Of a DNA stretch of 64,000 bases, positions 34,407 to 43,648 are shown in pieces. Within the stretch, counting starts at the first letter, position 1. Each line of letters starts with the position of its first letter. The notes below the pieces were generated by a model. The model saw only the letters and a list, made by a program, of their open reading frames with translations. It was not told the origin of the DNA and did no database searches. The translations under genes and the position numbers were made by a program. Source of the stretch: a virus; the IMG/VR virus record IMGVR_UViG_3300030099_008235, positions 32,647 through 96,646 of that record; one strand, written 5' to 3'.

Positions 34407-36038
34407 GTGTTAGGTGGTTTACTAAAAAGCTTTCCGGAAGGTTATACTCCGAACTCGGCGCAAGTAAAATTATTAAAAAATATTGATCAAGCCTTTACTG
34501 ATGGTTATAAATTTGTAATTTGTAATGCGCCTACTGGATCTGGTAAAAGCTTTATTTCAAAAACATTAGCAAATTCGTCTAAAGAATGTTCTGAAAATTT
34601 TAAGGATCTAATAACATCCTATACTGCATTTAAAATTGATCAGACTGGGTCTTATATACATGAAGAAGAATGCGAAAATGAAAATGCATCTGGTACTTTT
34701 GCACTTACTATAACAAAAGCTTTGCAAGATCAATATAAAGATCTATTTAAAGATACTACTATTTTAAAAGGTAAGAGCAACTATATTAGTACTATAGATT
34801 CTAATATTGATGTAGAGTTAGAGTCTTTAATTATGCCTAAAAATATATTAGAGGATCATAGACGTAGACATAAGTGTCCGTATCATAATGATCGTAGAGA
34901 TGCGCTTATTAATAAATTTGCAGCTTTGAATTATAATATGTTTTTCTCTTTACCTAATCATATTAAAAAAAGACAATATTTAGTTTGTGATGAAGCAGCT
35001 GAGCTTGAAGATCAATTAGTAAAAGAATTTTCATGCGATATAAATTTTGAAATGTTAAAAAGAATGGATATTATAGTAAGACCATTTTATTCAAAAAATA
35101 ATGCTAATGTAATAAAGTGGATAAATAGTTTACTAATAGATCTAAGTGATAAAATAGAACAACTACGTGATAGTATTAATAATACTAACAATAAAAAATT
35201 TATAGTAGAAACTCGTCGGCAAATAGTTAGTATGAGAAATTTACATTCTAAACTTTCTTTAATTATTGATACTTGGTCAGAAAGTGAATATTTGTTTGAA
35301 ACAAGTCAAGACGGTATTACCTTTATGCCGCTTAAAGTAAATAACCTTTCTAATCATTTATTTAAACATGCAGATAGAGTAATATTAATGTCAGCAACAA
35401 TTATTGATCCTACTAATTTTTGTAAAAGTTTAGGAATAGATAAATTTAAATATGTTGAAGCTGAATCAACTTTTAATCCTGAACAATCTCCTATTTACTG
35501 CAATACAAAAAATAAACTTAATTATCATAATTTAAAAAGATGTTTACCGAAAATTATTAAGCAAGTGCAAAGTATATGTGACCATCATAAAGATGATAAA
35601 GGTATTATTCATACGCATAATAATACTATTACTTCCTTCTTGCATAAAAAATTAACTAATGAAAGATTTTTAATTAGAGAACCTGGAATACGTAATGAAG
35701 AGATTTTAGAGCAGCATTTATCTAGTAATAGATCTACTGTATTAATATCACCTTCTATGTCTCATGGTGTTGACTTGAAGGATGATTTAGCAAGATTTCA
35801 AATTATTATTAAAGCACCTTATTTACCGACTAAAGATAAAAGAATAGAGAGATTAATGAAAGATGATTTTAATTGGTATTCAAATAAAATGCTATGTTCT
35901 GTTATTCAATCTTGTGGCCGTGGAGTAAGATCTAAAAAAGATTATTGTAAAACTTATATATTAGATGGAGCTATTGTTGAAAGTGTAATAAACAATATAC
36001 ATAAGTTACCAAAATATTTCATTGATAGGTTTGTATAA
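34407..36038 (+). CDS. DinG/XPD-like superfamily 2 DNA helicase
   Basis: 543 aa from a GTG start (MLGGLLKSFPEGYTPNSAQ). Motif I is ICNAPTGSGKSFISK, motif II VCDEAAELED and motif III ILMSATIIDP. HTHNNTITSF, SPSMSHGVDLKDD and QSCGRGVRSKKDY are motifs IV-VI of the Rad3/DinG family. Between motif I and II, C-x6-C-type cysteines (ECSENF, EECENEN, KCPYH) might be remnants of the iron-sulfur region but do not form a clear four-Cys site. Probably unwinds DNA in replication or repair. Confidence 0.82.
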   Translation: MLGGLLKSFPEGYTPNSAQVKLLKNIDQAFTDGYKFVICNAPTGSGKSFISKTLANSSKECSENFKDLITSYTAFKIDQTGSYIHEEECENENASGTFALTITKALQDQYKDLFKDTTILKGKSNYISTIDSNIDVELESLIMPKNILEDHRRRHKCPYHNDRRDALINKFAALNYNMFFSLPNHIKKRQYLVCDEAAELEDQLVKEFSCDINFEMLKRMDIIVRPFYSKNNANVIKWINSLLIDLSDKIEQLRDSINNTNNKKFIVETRRQIVSMRNLHSKLSLIIDTWSESEYLFETSQDGITFMPLKVNNLSNHLFKHADRVILMSATIIDPTNFCKSLGIDKFKYVEAESTFNPEQSPIYCNTKNKLNYHNLKRCLPKIIKQVQSICDHHKDDKGIIHTHNNTITSFLHKKLTNERFLIREPGIRNEEILEQHLSSNRSTVLISPSMSHGVDLKDDLARFQIIIKAPYLPTKDKRIERLMKDDFNWYSNKMLCSVIQSCGRGVRSKKDYCKTYILDGAIVESVINNIHKLPKYFIDRFV

Positions 36039-36044
36039 TAAATA
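36037..36044 (+). promoter_or_regulatory. Late promoter-like AATAAATA
   Basis: Overlaps the helicase stop codon, 9 nt before the ATG at 36054. Confidence 0.5.
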
Positions 36045-36053
36045 TATATACGA

Positions 36054-37289
36054 ATGAAGAACCGAGCATTTCATTTTGAAATAAAGGACTTACTTACACA
36101 GTTTGTAGCTGCGTTTGATGATACTGTTATTAGTAGATTTAATAAAGATAGAAACCCAGCAAGCAATATTGAAGTTCGATATGTCTTTGCACCTAAGCAA
36201 AGAGTAATGTACGATATAATAAACAAAGCTCAAAACTTAACATTACCTGTTGTTGCTGTAAATTTAACAGGCATATCAAGAGATAACGATAGGGTCTTTA
36301 ATAAATTAGCACCTTCACTTATACCAGCTCAAAAAGAAGAAAATCCTAAATCTGGTTCAAAATTCTTAATGCCAGTACCTGTTAATTTAGAAGTTAGTAT
36401 GTCTATACTTGCAAGATATATGCAAGATGTAGATCAAATAGTATCTAATTTTGTACCTTATAACAATCCATATATTATTCTTACGTGGGAAGTACCATCA
36501 GATTTTGGTGCACAATATCCACAAGAAATAAGAAGTGAAGTTTTATGGAATGGTAATCTTGCATACACAACACCTACTGATACAACTTATAGTGATAAGT
36601 TTAGAGTGACAGTAGATACCTCTTTCACAATAAAAGGGTGGCTATTTCCAGAGCAAAAAGATACACAGGGTAGTGTTTATAAAATTGATAATAATTTTAT
36701 TGCTGTTGATTTAGCTAATAAGATATATTCACCTTTAGATCCAACTGTGCCCGTACGTAATAATACATATCAGGAATTAGGATATGAAAAATTATCTAGC
36801 TTTCATACAGGGGTTTCAGCCGCTGAATCAAGATTACCTATTAATTATACAGAAACAATAACAGTTTCAGGCATACCAGAATTTACAAATATTTTTTATT
36901 CTACTACAGGTGTCTTTCATGCGATAAATAATTTTCCTCTCGGTACAGTTACAAATATATTAACATGTACAAATCCTAATAGTGTTAATAGTAACTTTAT
37001 ATTGTATGGTAAACGATTTGAAGCGAGTAATAAGTTTTATTTAAGTTCATATATTGATAACTTCTTTACTGATTTTACAGCAATAACTTCAGCAAAAATG
37101 GATACAATTAGTGGTTATGAATTAGAAGATAAATTTTATAAGGTTATAAATGATAATGTAGTAAACTTCTTCTTCCCGCTTTCGTCGCTTAGTGCAGCAA
37201 AAGCCGGGGAGTTTACAATTATTACTGGAAATGAAGCAGGGTGGGCAACTTCTTATCAAGCTAGTAGCTCTATCCTTAAATTAGTATAA
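36054..37289 (+). CDS. 15: Tail sheath stabiliser/terminator gp15-like
   Basis: 411 aa. The layout resembles T4 gp15: an N-terminal segment YDDTVISR-like (AFDDTVISRFN), EVRYVFAPKQRVMYDIINK, MSILARYMQDVDQIVSNFVP and the stretch FRVTVDTSFTIKGWLFPEQK. The last matches the gp15 RIEWSLTFEVNGWMYPP region. It is longer than T4 gp15 (272 aa) because of an extra C-terminal beta-rich part (residues 240-411). gp15 caps the tail and joins it to the neck. Genes 16-19 are not next to it, unlike T4. Confidence 0.68.
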   Translation: MKNRAFHFEIKDLLTQFVAAFDDTVISRFNKDRNPASNIEVRYVFAPKQRVMYDIINKAQNLTLPVVAVNLTGISRDNDRVFNKLAPSLIPAQKEENPKSGSKFLMPVPVNLEVSMSILARYMQDVDQIVSNFVPYNNPYIILTWEVPSDFGAQYPQEIRSEVLWNGNLAYTTPTDTTYSDKFRVTVDTSFTIKGWLFPEQKDTQGSVYKIDNNFIAVDLANKIYSPLDPTVPVRNNTYQELGYEKLSSFHTGVSAAESRLPINYTETITVSGIPEFTNIFYSTTGVFHAINNFPLGTVTNILTCTNPNSVNSNFILYGKRFEASNKFYLSSYIDNFFTDFTAITSAKMDTISGYELEDKFYKVINDNVVNFFFPLSSLSAAKAGEFTIITGNEAGWATSYQASSSILKLV

Positions 37290-37292
37290 ATA
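37285..37292 (+). promoter_or_regulatory. Late promoter TATAAATA
   Basis: Exact consensus, 7 nt before the portal gene ATG, overlapping the gp15-like stop codon. Confidence 0.72.
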
Positions 37293-37299
37293 TATATAA

Positions 37300-39114
37300 A
37301 TGGCTGGAACAGGATCATCAACAAGCTCAGACCAAAATCGTTCTTATGTAACTAATGACGGACGCGCGTCTACTTTTGGCAGAAACTTAATTCAATATAT
37401 TCAAAATAGACTACCATATGCTACTGATGGTCGTGGTGAAAATGATTCATTGAATCCAAAATATAAGTTCTTTAAAAAGGCAGGTATGAGAAGAGCAGAA
37501 GCTTTAGCTAAAGCTTCTGTTTCGTCATCTAACCCATATAACAATATACCTATAGGTGATTTTGCAAAAGATTCATCTTTTGGTGATGTCATGTATGCAA
37601 ACATACAAGATGATAAAGCTGGAAGACTTCGTGATTATAGAATAATGGCTGCATATTCTGAAATTTCAGATGCATTAGATGAAATTTGCGATGAAATGAT
37701 TAACCCAAACGAGTCTGGATGGATTGCAGATTTAAGTTATAAGGATATTGATCTTACGTTAGATGAAAAGGCTGAAGTAGAAAAACAATTTCATAGGTAT
37801 ATTGAATATTATGATCTTAAAAATAAAGGATGGCAATATTTTAGACAACTAATGGTTGAAGGTGAAGTTTTCTTTGAGCAAATTATTCACGAAGGGTATG
37901 TTAAAGACGGTGTACTTGGTGTTATAAATTTACCTTCTGAAATAATTGATCCTGTATATAATAATATACAAAATATGCTAGTTAAGGGCTATATTTATAG
38001 AAAACCTATTTTTAGTCCTTCCCAGCCTAATAAAGTAGAAAAGGTTGAATTCATACCAATGGATCAAAACCAGATTATGTATGTTAATTCTGGTGTATAT
38101 AATGAAACTAAAAACTTTATTATTCCTTTCTTAGAAAATGCAAGACGGCCTTATAGACAGTTATCATTAATTGAAGATGCAATAGTTATATATCGCTTAG
38201 TTAGAGCACCTGAAAGATTAGTTTTTAATGTTGATGTGGGTAATATGCCACCTCCTAAAGCTGAAGCATATTTAAAAAAGCTTATTCAAAATTATTGGTC
38301 AAGAAAAACATTTGATATTGATCAAGGAGATGTAGTTAAAAAATTTAATCCGCAATCTATGCTTGATGCATTTTGGTTTGCTAAACGACAAGGGTCTGAA
38401 GGTACAAATGTAAGTCAGTTAGCTGGAGGACAAAATTTAGGTGAGCTATCTGATTTAATGTATTTTATTAAAAAGCTTTATAGAGCTCTTAAAGTACCTT
38501 CAACTAGACTTGATCCGCAAGATCAAGTTGAAGCATCTGGTACATCTATCTTAAGAGAAGAACTTAAGTTTGCGCGCTTTGTAATTAGACAGCAGCAAAG
38601 ATTTGCTGCTGGTCTTAAGAAAGGTTTTATTACTCATTTAACGTTAATGGGTATTTTTGAAAAATTAGAACTTAATGAACAAAATTTAGAGATTGAATTT
38701 AACGTACCTACTAATTTTTACGAGCTTAGAGAAAATCAAAGATTAGAACTTAAATCTGGAAATTATACTAATCTAGCTGGTAATGAGTTTGTATCCGCAA
38801 CATATGCACAGAAAAAATATCTTGGATGGAAAGATAAAGATATCTTAGCTAATAGAGAGTTCTTAAGAAAGGATGCTGAATTACAATGGGAGCTTAGTCA
38901 AATACAAGCAGCTGGACCCTCGTGGAAAGAACAAGCTGTTGCTGGTGAATTAGGTGAAGGTGAAGCTGCTGTAGGCGGAGAAGGAGCAGGTGTAGGTGGA
39001 GGCGCTGGTGGTGGCATACCGGAGTTTGGTGGTGGTCCAGCAGATACCGGTGAGGCTGATACAGAGGAAGTTGCAGAAACTGAAGTTGAAGTAGAAGAGC
39101 CAGCTGAAGTTTAA
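37300..39114 (+). CDS. 20: Portal protein gp20
   Basis: 604 aa; T4 gp20 is 524. RDYRIMAAYSEISDALDEIC, then NPNESG; MVEGEVFFEQII; VYRLVRAPERLVF-like (IYRLVRAPERLVFNVDVG) with NMPPPKAEAYLKKLIQNYWS; and PSTRLDPQDQVEASGTSILR are the signature portal stretches. The C-terminal 65 residues are a Gly/Ala/Glu-rich low-complexity tail that accounts for the extra length. The portal ring is the DNA entry pore and the nucleus of head assembly. Confidence 0.95.
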   Translation: MAGTGSSTSSDQNRSYVTNDGRASTFGRNLIQYIQNRLPYATDGRGENDSLNPKYKFFKKAGMRRAEALAKASVSSSNPYNNIPIGDFAKDSSFGDVMYANIQDDKAGRLRDYRIMAAYSEISDALDEICDEMINPNESGWIADLSYKDIDLTLDEKAEVEKQFHRYIEYYDLKNKGWQYFRQLMVEGEVFFEQIIHEGYVKDGVLGVINLPSEIIDPVYNNIQNMLVKGYIYRKPIFSPSQPNKVEKVEFIPMDQNQIMYVNSGVYNETKNFIIPFLENARRPYRQLSLIEDAIVIYRLVRAPERLVFNVDVGNMPPPKAEAYLKKLIQNYWSRKTFDIDQGDVVKKFNPQSMLDAFWFAKRQGSEGTNVSQLAGGQNLGELSDLMYFIKKLYRALKVPSTRLDPQDQVEASGTSILREELKFARFVIRQQQRFAAGLKKGFITHLTLMGIFEKLELNEQNLEIEFNVPTNFYELRENQRLELKSGNYTNLAGNEFVSATYAQKKYLGWKDKDILANREFLRKDAELQWELSQIQAAGPSWKEQAVAGELGEGEAAVGGEGAGVGGGAGGGIPEFGGGPADTGEADTEEVAETEVEVEEPAEV

Positions 39115-39773
39115 ACTGTAATTTCTAGTTGGGCAGATTGATCTGTTCCAGCTTTAGAACCAAGTGTCGCTTTTATAGGACTACCAGTATCTTGTGTAGG
39201 AGTATATAACACTAGTACGATAGAATTTCCTGACGACCAACCTGCTCGATTTACTATTTCTTGAATAATTGTTTTAATATCTGGAGTATCAAATCTATTA
39301 CCATTTGTGGTATCAAACACTGTTGATTTTGGTAAAGTCACTCTAGCTGTCGTTCTATTACTACCAAGAGTGCTAGCACTAGAAGGTACCCCCGCATTAT
39401 TTACGTCTCTACCAGCTATTTCAAAATCTTTACTTGCTGAACCGGATGATGATTTTTTAATTGGTTTTAGTATAGCTGATTGAACTGTTGCTCCTTGATC
39501 AATAGCTACATTAGTAAATCTAAAGTAACCTACGAAATATTGAATTTCACCCTCATCGTCTTGCGCTCCTATATTTACACCACTGTTACTAGAATTACTA
39601 AGTGATCCATTGAATTGAACATTTGATGAAAAGGTAGAGTTACTTACTGTGGAGCCGTCATCAGTATTATTAGCAATAGTATAAGTAGTAGTAGTACCGC
39701 TTGAAGAAGGTTTATTAATGCCTAATGAATCAAAAGACAATTTACCATATCTTGGTATACTAGGAATTGACAT
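39111..39773 (-). CDS. Putative virion appendage protein with DNRLRE-like beta-sandwich
   Basis: 220 aa. Ser/Thr/Asn-rich N-terminal 70 residues are followed by YFVGYFRFTNVAIDQGATVQ, then AILKPIKKSS and IKTIIQEIVNRAGWSSGNSI with VLVLYTP. The order resembles DNRLRE-type carbohydrate-binding modules used in fibres and adhesins. It is minus strand within the plus-strand head module. It overlaps the portal gene by 4 nt and abuts the next minus gene, so the pair forms an inserted two-gene unit. Confidence 0.55.
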   Translation of the reverse strand: MSIPSIPRYGKLSFDSLGINKPSSSGTTTTYTIANNTDDGSTVSNSTFSSNVQFNGSLSNSSNSGVNIGAQDDEGEIQYFVGYFRFTNVAIDQGATVQSAILKPIKKSSSGSASKDFEIAGRDVNNAGVPSSASTLGSNRTTARVTLPKSTVFDTTNGNRFDTPDIKTIIQEIVNRAGWSSGNSIVLVLYTPTQDTGSPIKATLGSKAGTDQSAQLEITV

Positions 39774-40153
39774 TATCTAGATGGGTTATTACTAAAGAAT
39801 TGAGCTCTATAGTAAATTGGGCCAGTAGATGTTGCCGTTGCAGATACCTCGTTAACATTTGTTAAACCTCTAAAAGTAAAGGAATCATTATCCTCTAATA
39901 CAAAACCTCGCGAGGCTCCAGCTCCTTTAGGCGATGAACCTGCAAATGGTCCAAAATTTTGATCATAAACTGTTAAATCTCCACCCGTTCTATTTACTAT
40001 AATAACTTCTGAGCAAGGCTGACCGACTCCGTGTCCCCCGGTATCGACGCTAGATAAGCATGTTAAGGAGCTAGTAACTAGCATGCTAAATGATCTGCAT
40101 TGATTAATATTAAAAAATGTACTTCCCGCATTAGATGTTGGTGTTGTCGCCAT
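39773..40153 (-). CDS. Small putative virion structural protein, 126 aa
   Basis: Beta-rich: CSEVIIVNRTGGDLTVYDQN, then RGFVLEDNDSFTFRGLTNVN and an end IYYRAQFFSNNPSR. No named family recognised; the composition is that of a decoration or fibre protein. A late octamer lies 5 nt upstream, so it is expressed with virion genes. Its stop overlaps the following start by 1 nt. Confidence 0.58.
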   Translation of the reverse strand: MATTPTSNAGSTFFNINQCRSFSMLVTSSLTCLSSVDTGGHGVGQPCSEVIIVNRTGGDLTVYDQNFGPFAGSSPKGAGASRGFVLEDNDSFTFRGLTNVNEVSATATSTGPIYYRAQFFSNNPSR

Positions 40154-40158
40154 ATATT

Positions 40159-40166
40159 TATTTATG
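40159..40166 (-). promoter_or_regulatory. Late promoter CATAAATA (minus strand)
   Basis: 5 nt before the ATG of the 126-aa structural gene, back to back with the gp13 late promoter 5 bp away: a very compact divergent late promoter pair. Confidence 0.65.
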
Positions 40167-40170
40167 CCTG

Positions 40171-40178
40171 AATAAATA
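40171..40178 (+). promoter_or_regulatory. Late promoter-like AATAAATA
   Basis: Exactly 5 nt before the gp13 ATG, facing away from the divergent octamer at 40159-40166. Confidence 0.6.
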
Positions 40179-40183
40179 ATTTT

Positions 40184-41431
40184 ATGGCACTTGCATGCAA
40201 TATTAAACCGCTTTCTGCTTTTTTATCAACAAATTTAAATAGTAAAATTAAAACTTATGATAATTTAGGAGATCGAATAAAGAGGTCTTTAGGATTTCCA
40301 TTAGTTAGTTTAGAGATACATACTGATCAACTTAGACAAAATATACAATTAGCTGTTGAATATTATACAAAATACGCAGGCTATACTAGAGAGTTTTTAA
40401 TATTTGATTCTAATATGTATGAAACTAATAAAGGTATAAGATTAGATTTTTTATATACGCTTGCAAATGAAAATCTTGATACAAAGCGACAAAAAACAGA
40501 TGGTACAAATCCTTTAGGACCCGGTGCGGAGTTTTACGGCTCACAATCTCCAACTATATTAAGTGGTGGTAATCAAAGTACAGGACCAGCTCCTGGCGCT
40601 GGAGGTAATTTTGCACGTACAAATGCTTCAGTATTTGTTGCAATGTCAACTTTAAGTGCTGGTGCATTTACTGACTCAGTTCAATTATCTTCAACCTTTG
40701 CTTATACAACAGCTGGAAGAGGCCCGGGTATACAAGCATTTGAGGTTTTTGATCGATCATTATATCAAGATATAACTTCATATAGACCAACATTATCGTC
40801 GTTTTTTAAAGCTACACCTAAGCAAACAATAACTTTTGAAGGTAAAGATACAGATGGTTATTATTATCAAAATGTATTTGATTATGATGTAATGGAATAC
40901 AGAAAAGTCGTCGATGTTATTGATTTTGAAGAAGGTTCAACAACTGGCATTAATACTTTATTTACATTAGAACAAACACTTGCACAACAAACATACTTTA
41001 GCTATGCACTTGGTAATTATGGTTTTGATTTAGTATCATGGTATACGCTTAAAAACTGGATTGATACAAGAGAAAAATTATTAGCAATACGTAGAGATGT
41101 TAAATTTGATCCTAGAACGCAATACATGCAAATGTATCCACAACCAGGTAGTGATAGATTTTATGGTATAATAGGTTGTTATCTTGAAAAACCTATACGA
41201 GATGTTATTATGGAGCAATGGGTCTATGAATATGCATTAGCCTTAAGTATGATAACTATAGGACGTGTTAGAGGAAAGTTTGGTAACGTACAATTACTCG
41301 GTGGAGGAGCATTAAATTATGATATGCTTCAAGAAGGCATAGGAAGAAAAGCAGAATTGGAAGGTAAATTATTAGAAGGTGCTTCACCAGGCTTCGGCGA
41401 TACGGAACCTCCAATGTTTTTTGTAGGATGA
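40184..41431 (+). CDS. 13: Neck protein gp13
   Basis: 415 aa against 309 in T4. The N-terminal IKRSLGFPLVSLEIHTDQLR matches LKDVILRRLGAPIINVELT of T4 gp13. The C-terminal WVYEYALALSMITIGRVRGK, then LLGGGALNYDMLQEG and a final PMFFVG, match T4 WVKDYATALAKELNGQIL, LPGGVTIDG and GILVG. An inserted Gly/Pro/Ser-rich stretch (residues 100-190) explains the extra length. gp13 forms the neck with gp14. Overlaps gene 4 by 4 nt (ATGA). Confidence 0.85.
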   Translation: MALACNIKPLSAFLSTNLNSKIKTYDNLGDRIKRSLGFPLVSLEIHTDQLRQNIQLAVEYYTKYAGYTREFLIFDSNMYETNKGIRLDFLYTLANENLDTKRQKTDGTNPLGPGAEFYGSQSPTILSGGNQSTGPAPGAGGNFARTNASVFVAMSTLSAGAFTDSVQLSSTFAYTTAGRGPGIQAFEVFDRSLYQDITSYRPTLSSFFKATPKQTITFEGKDTDGYYYQNVFDYDVMEYRKVVDVIDFEEGSTTGINTLFTLEQTLAQQTYFSYALGNYGFDLVSWYTLKNWIDTREKLLAIRRDVKFDPRTQYMQMYPQPGSDRFYGIIGCYLEKPIRDVIMEQWVYEYALALSMITIGRVRGKFGNVQLLGGGALNYDMLQEGIGRKAELEGKLLEGASPGFGDTEPPMFFVG

Positions 41432-41868
41432 GAAAAAAATGGCGGCAGGGTATTTTTAAACCTAATAATCCAAAAAAATTTATTGGTTCTAAAGCTATAT
41501 ATAGATCGGGATTAGAGTTAAAATTTTTTAGATTTTGTGATACTAATCCTAATGTTATAAAATGGGGAAGTGAAAATGTTGTAGTTCCATATAGAAGTCC
41601 TTTAGATAATAAGGTACACAAATATTATGTTGATAATTTTGTTTCTATTAAGGAAAACAATAAAGTATCTAACTATTTAGTTGAAATAAAACCATCAAAA
41701 CAGACTAAACCTCCTCAAACAAAGTATAGAAAAAAAGAACATTTATTATATGAACAGAAAATGTTTTTAACAAATCAAGCAAAATGGAAAGCTGCACGTC
41801 AATATTGTAAAAAATGTGGATTTACCTTTATAATTATTACAGAAAAGGAGCTTTATCGTAAGGGGTGA
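41428..41868 (+). CDS. 4: Head completion protein gp4
   Basis: 146 aa (T4 gp4 150). GIFKPNNPKKFIGSKAIYRS, then GLELKFFRFCDTNPNVIKWG and YYVDNFVSIKENNKVSNYLV, EIKPSKQTKPP, are gp4 hallmarks. The E...D...ExK pattern is that of a TnsA/PD-(D/E)XK-like fold. gp4 (gp50/65) completes the packaged head. Confidence 0.9.
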   Translation: MRKKWRQGIFKPNNPKKFIGSKAIYRSGLELKFFRFCDTNPNVIKWGSENVVVPYRSPLDNKVHKYYVDNFVSIKENNKVSNYLVEIKPSKQTKPPQTKYRKKEHLLYEQKMFLTNQAKWKAARQYCKKCGFTFIIITEKELYRKG

Positions 41869-41875
41869 CTAAATA
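41868..41875 (+). promoter_or_regulatory. Late promoter-like ACTAAATA
   Basis: 5 nt before the gene 21 ATG, overlapping the last base of the gene 4 stop. Confidence 0.6.
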
Positions 41876-41880
41876 ATATT

Positions 41881-42546
41881 ATGGCATTAAAACTTAACCT
41901 AGTTGTTGAAAAACCTGATATGGATGACAACTTCGAATACATTGAAGAAGAAGTAGATAGAAACTCACCTTCAAATTTATTTATAAAAGGCCCTTATATG
42001 ATGGCTGAAGGGGTTAATAGAAATAATAGACTGTATCCTTTAAAAGAATTAGAAAGAGAAGCTACACGGTATGTTGAAGAAATGGTAACACCAGGCCGTG
42101 CAATGGGAGAACTTAATCATCCAACTACTGCAGATGTTGACCTTGAAAGAGCATGTCATATAGTAACCGAATTAACACAAGATGGAAATATTTTTTATGG
42201 TAAATCAAAAGTATTAACAACACCTTGCGGTCAAATAGTTAGATCTTTAATTAATGATGGAGTTAAAGTTGGAATGTCTTCACGAGCTCTCGGTACGCTT
42301 GAAGAAAGCAGCAATCATAGCACAGTTAAGAATATGAAACTGGTAGCTATTGACTGTGTAGCAGATCCATCATATCCTAAAGCTTTTGTTAATGGTATTT
42401 TAGAGTCTAAACAATGGGTTGTTGTTGATGATAATAAGTACGAAGAAGTATATGAAAATTTTGAAAAGTCTCTAGAAAGATTACCTAAAAAGGATGTAGA
42501 TACCTTTTTACGTGATAGAATTCTTAGCTTTATTAAATCAATCTAA
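41881..42546 (+). CDS. 21: Prohead core protease gp21
   Basis: 221 aa, as in T4 (212). GVNRNNRLYPLKELEREATR, then MGELNHPTTADVDLERACHI (catalytic His80) and VGMSSRALGTL (catalytic Ser133 or 134) identify the S77/U9-type serine protease. It cleaves scaffold, gp23 and internal proteins at (L/I)xE sites. The many leaders with such sites in 7988-16786 are its predicted substrates. Confidence 0.95.
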   Translation: MALKLNLVVEKPDMDDNFEYIEEEVDRNSPSNLFIKGPYMMAEGVNRNNRLYPLKELEREATRYVEEMVTPGRAMGELNHPTTADVDLERACHIVTELTQDGNIFYGKSKVLTTPCGQIVRSLINDGVKVGMSSRALGTLEESSNHSTVKNMKLVAIDCVADPSYPKAFVNGILESKQWVVVDDNKYEEVYENFEKSLERLPKKDVDTFLRDRILSFIKSI

Positions 42547-42552
42547 TAAATA
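42545..42552 (+). promoter_or_regulatory. Late promoter-like AATAAATA
   Basis: 5 nt before the ATG at 42558, overlapping the gene 21 stop. Confidence 0.6.
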
Positions 42553-42557
42553 ATATT

Positions 42558-42704
42558 ATGGGCAAAGAAAAATTAAAGATTATTAAGGTCATTGAGCATA
42601 TTTCTAAGAAAAATTATGCCCAAGCACATAAATATTTAAAGAGCGTTATCGAAGATAAAATTACAAAAAGAATTGATCGCGCAACAGAAAAACCACTCTT
42701 TTAA
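42558..42704 (+). CDS. 48-aa basic helical protein (prohead core gp67/68 position)
   Basis: MGKEKLKIIKVIEHISKKNY, then AQAHKYLKSVIEDKITKRID and RATEKPLF. Short, basic and helical, with its own late octamer exactly 5 nt upstream, ending 2 nt before gene 22. By size and location between protease and scaffold it may be a prohead core component like T4 gp67/gp68, although those lie upstream of gene 21. Sequence homology is not evident. Confidence 0.68.
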   Translation: MGKEKLKIIKVIEHISKKNYAQAHKYLKSVIEDKITKRIDRATEKPLF

Positions 42705-42706
42705 AC

Positions 42707-43558
42707 ATGAAGAAATCAGAAGCATTACCAGAACAGGCAGCAGAAGTTTTAACAGAAGATTCCGTTAAAGAAATAGAAACTGCTATCGAAGAAAAAATTC
42801 AATTATCAGTTGAAGCTGCTTTAACAGATCAAGATGAGCTTTATGCAGAAAAACTTGAGGAGTTAGTAGATGCAATTGATAAGGACCATACAGATAAGCT
42901 TAATAGAGTTGTTGAAGCAGTAGATCATAATAACGCAAACAAACTTATTACTGTTGTAAAGCGTTATGAAAATGAGCTTAATGGTAGAGCTAATAAGTTT
43001 AAATCAACTTTAGTTGAAAGTATATCAGATTATTTAGAAGAGTATATTGATGAAGCTATTCCTATTCAATCTATAGAAGAAGCAACAAAGAACAGAACAT
43101 CTCGCGAAGTTCTTGCTAACTTAAGAAAAGTACTTGCTGTTGATTCTTCTCTTATGTCTGAATCTGTTAAAGAAGCAGTTGTTGACGGAAAAGCACAAAT
43201 TGACCAACTGGCAGATCAAGTTAAAGAGCTTCAAAAAGAAAATAAACTTCTTAAAGAAGCATATACAAAGACAAAATCTGATTTATTACTAGAAACAAAG
43301 ACGTCTCATTTGACTGGTAAGAAAAAAGAATATATGTTACGTATTCTTAGCGATAAAACACCTAAGTTTATTGAAGAAAATTTTGAATATACTGAAAGAC
43401 TTTTTGATAAAAAAGAAAAAGAAAGACTTAGTGTTATCAAAGAAGAGGCATTTACGCAGCGTAAAGTTAAAGCTGATGCCCCACAGCCAAAAATTTCAGA
43501 GAAGAAACAAGAGCCTACTAACCCTTACTTACAAGAGTTAAAAAGGACTCACAAATAA
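42707..43558 (+). CDS. 22: Prohead scaffold core protein gp22
   Basis: 283 aa (T4 269). Highly charged, almost wholly helical and coiled coil, with many potential gp21 sites. SLVESISDYLEEYIDEAIP-like (TLVESISDYLEEYIDEAI) and VKELQKENKLLKEAYTKTKS are typical. Directly precedes gene 23, as in T4. Confidence 0.9.
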   Translation: MKKSEALPEQAAEVLTEDSVKEIETAIEEKIQLSVEAALTDQDELYAEKLEELVDAIDKDHTDKLNRVVEAVDHNNANKLITVVKRYENELNGRANKFKSTLVESISDYLEEYIDEAIPIQSIEEATKNRTSREVLANLRKVLAVDSSLMSESVKEAVVDGKAQIDQLADQVKELQKENKLLKEAYTKTKSDLLLETKTSHLTGKKKEYMLRILSDKTPKFIEENFEYTERLFDKKEKERLSVIKEEAFTQRKVKADAPQPKISEKKQEPTNPYLQELKRTHK

Positions 43559-43648
43559 TTTCAACCCTGAACAATGAGGTGCTTGTCACCTGAGTAACTT
43601 GAGCTAGTTAATACTAAGCTCATGAGGTAAAATGAAAGGAAACGTCTA
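43559..43648 (+). promoter_or_regulatory. Structured 5' leader of gene 23
   Basis: A 90-nt non-coding gap holding two hairpins: AGGTG-CTTGT-CACCT (43577-43591) and GAGCT/AGT-TAAT-ACT/AGCTC with one bulged A (43601-43621). An AAAGGAAA ribosome binding site (43635-) follows, 8 nt before the ATG. No late octamer was found in the gap, so gene 23 mRNA probably comes from upstream promoters and may be processed or stabilised here. Confidence 0.5.
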
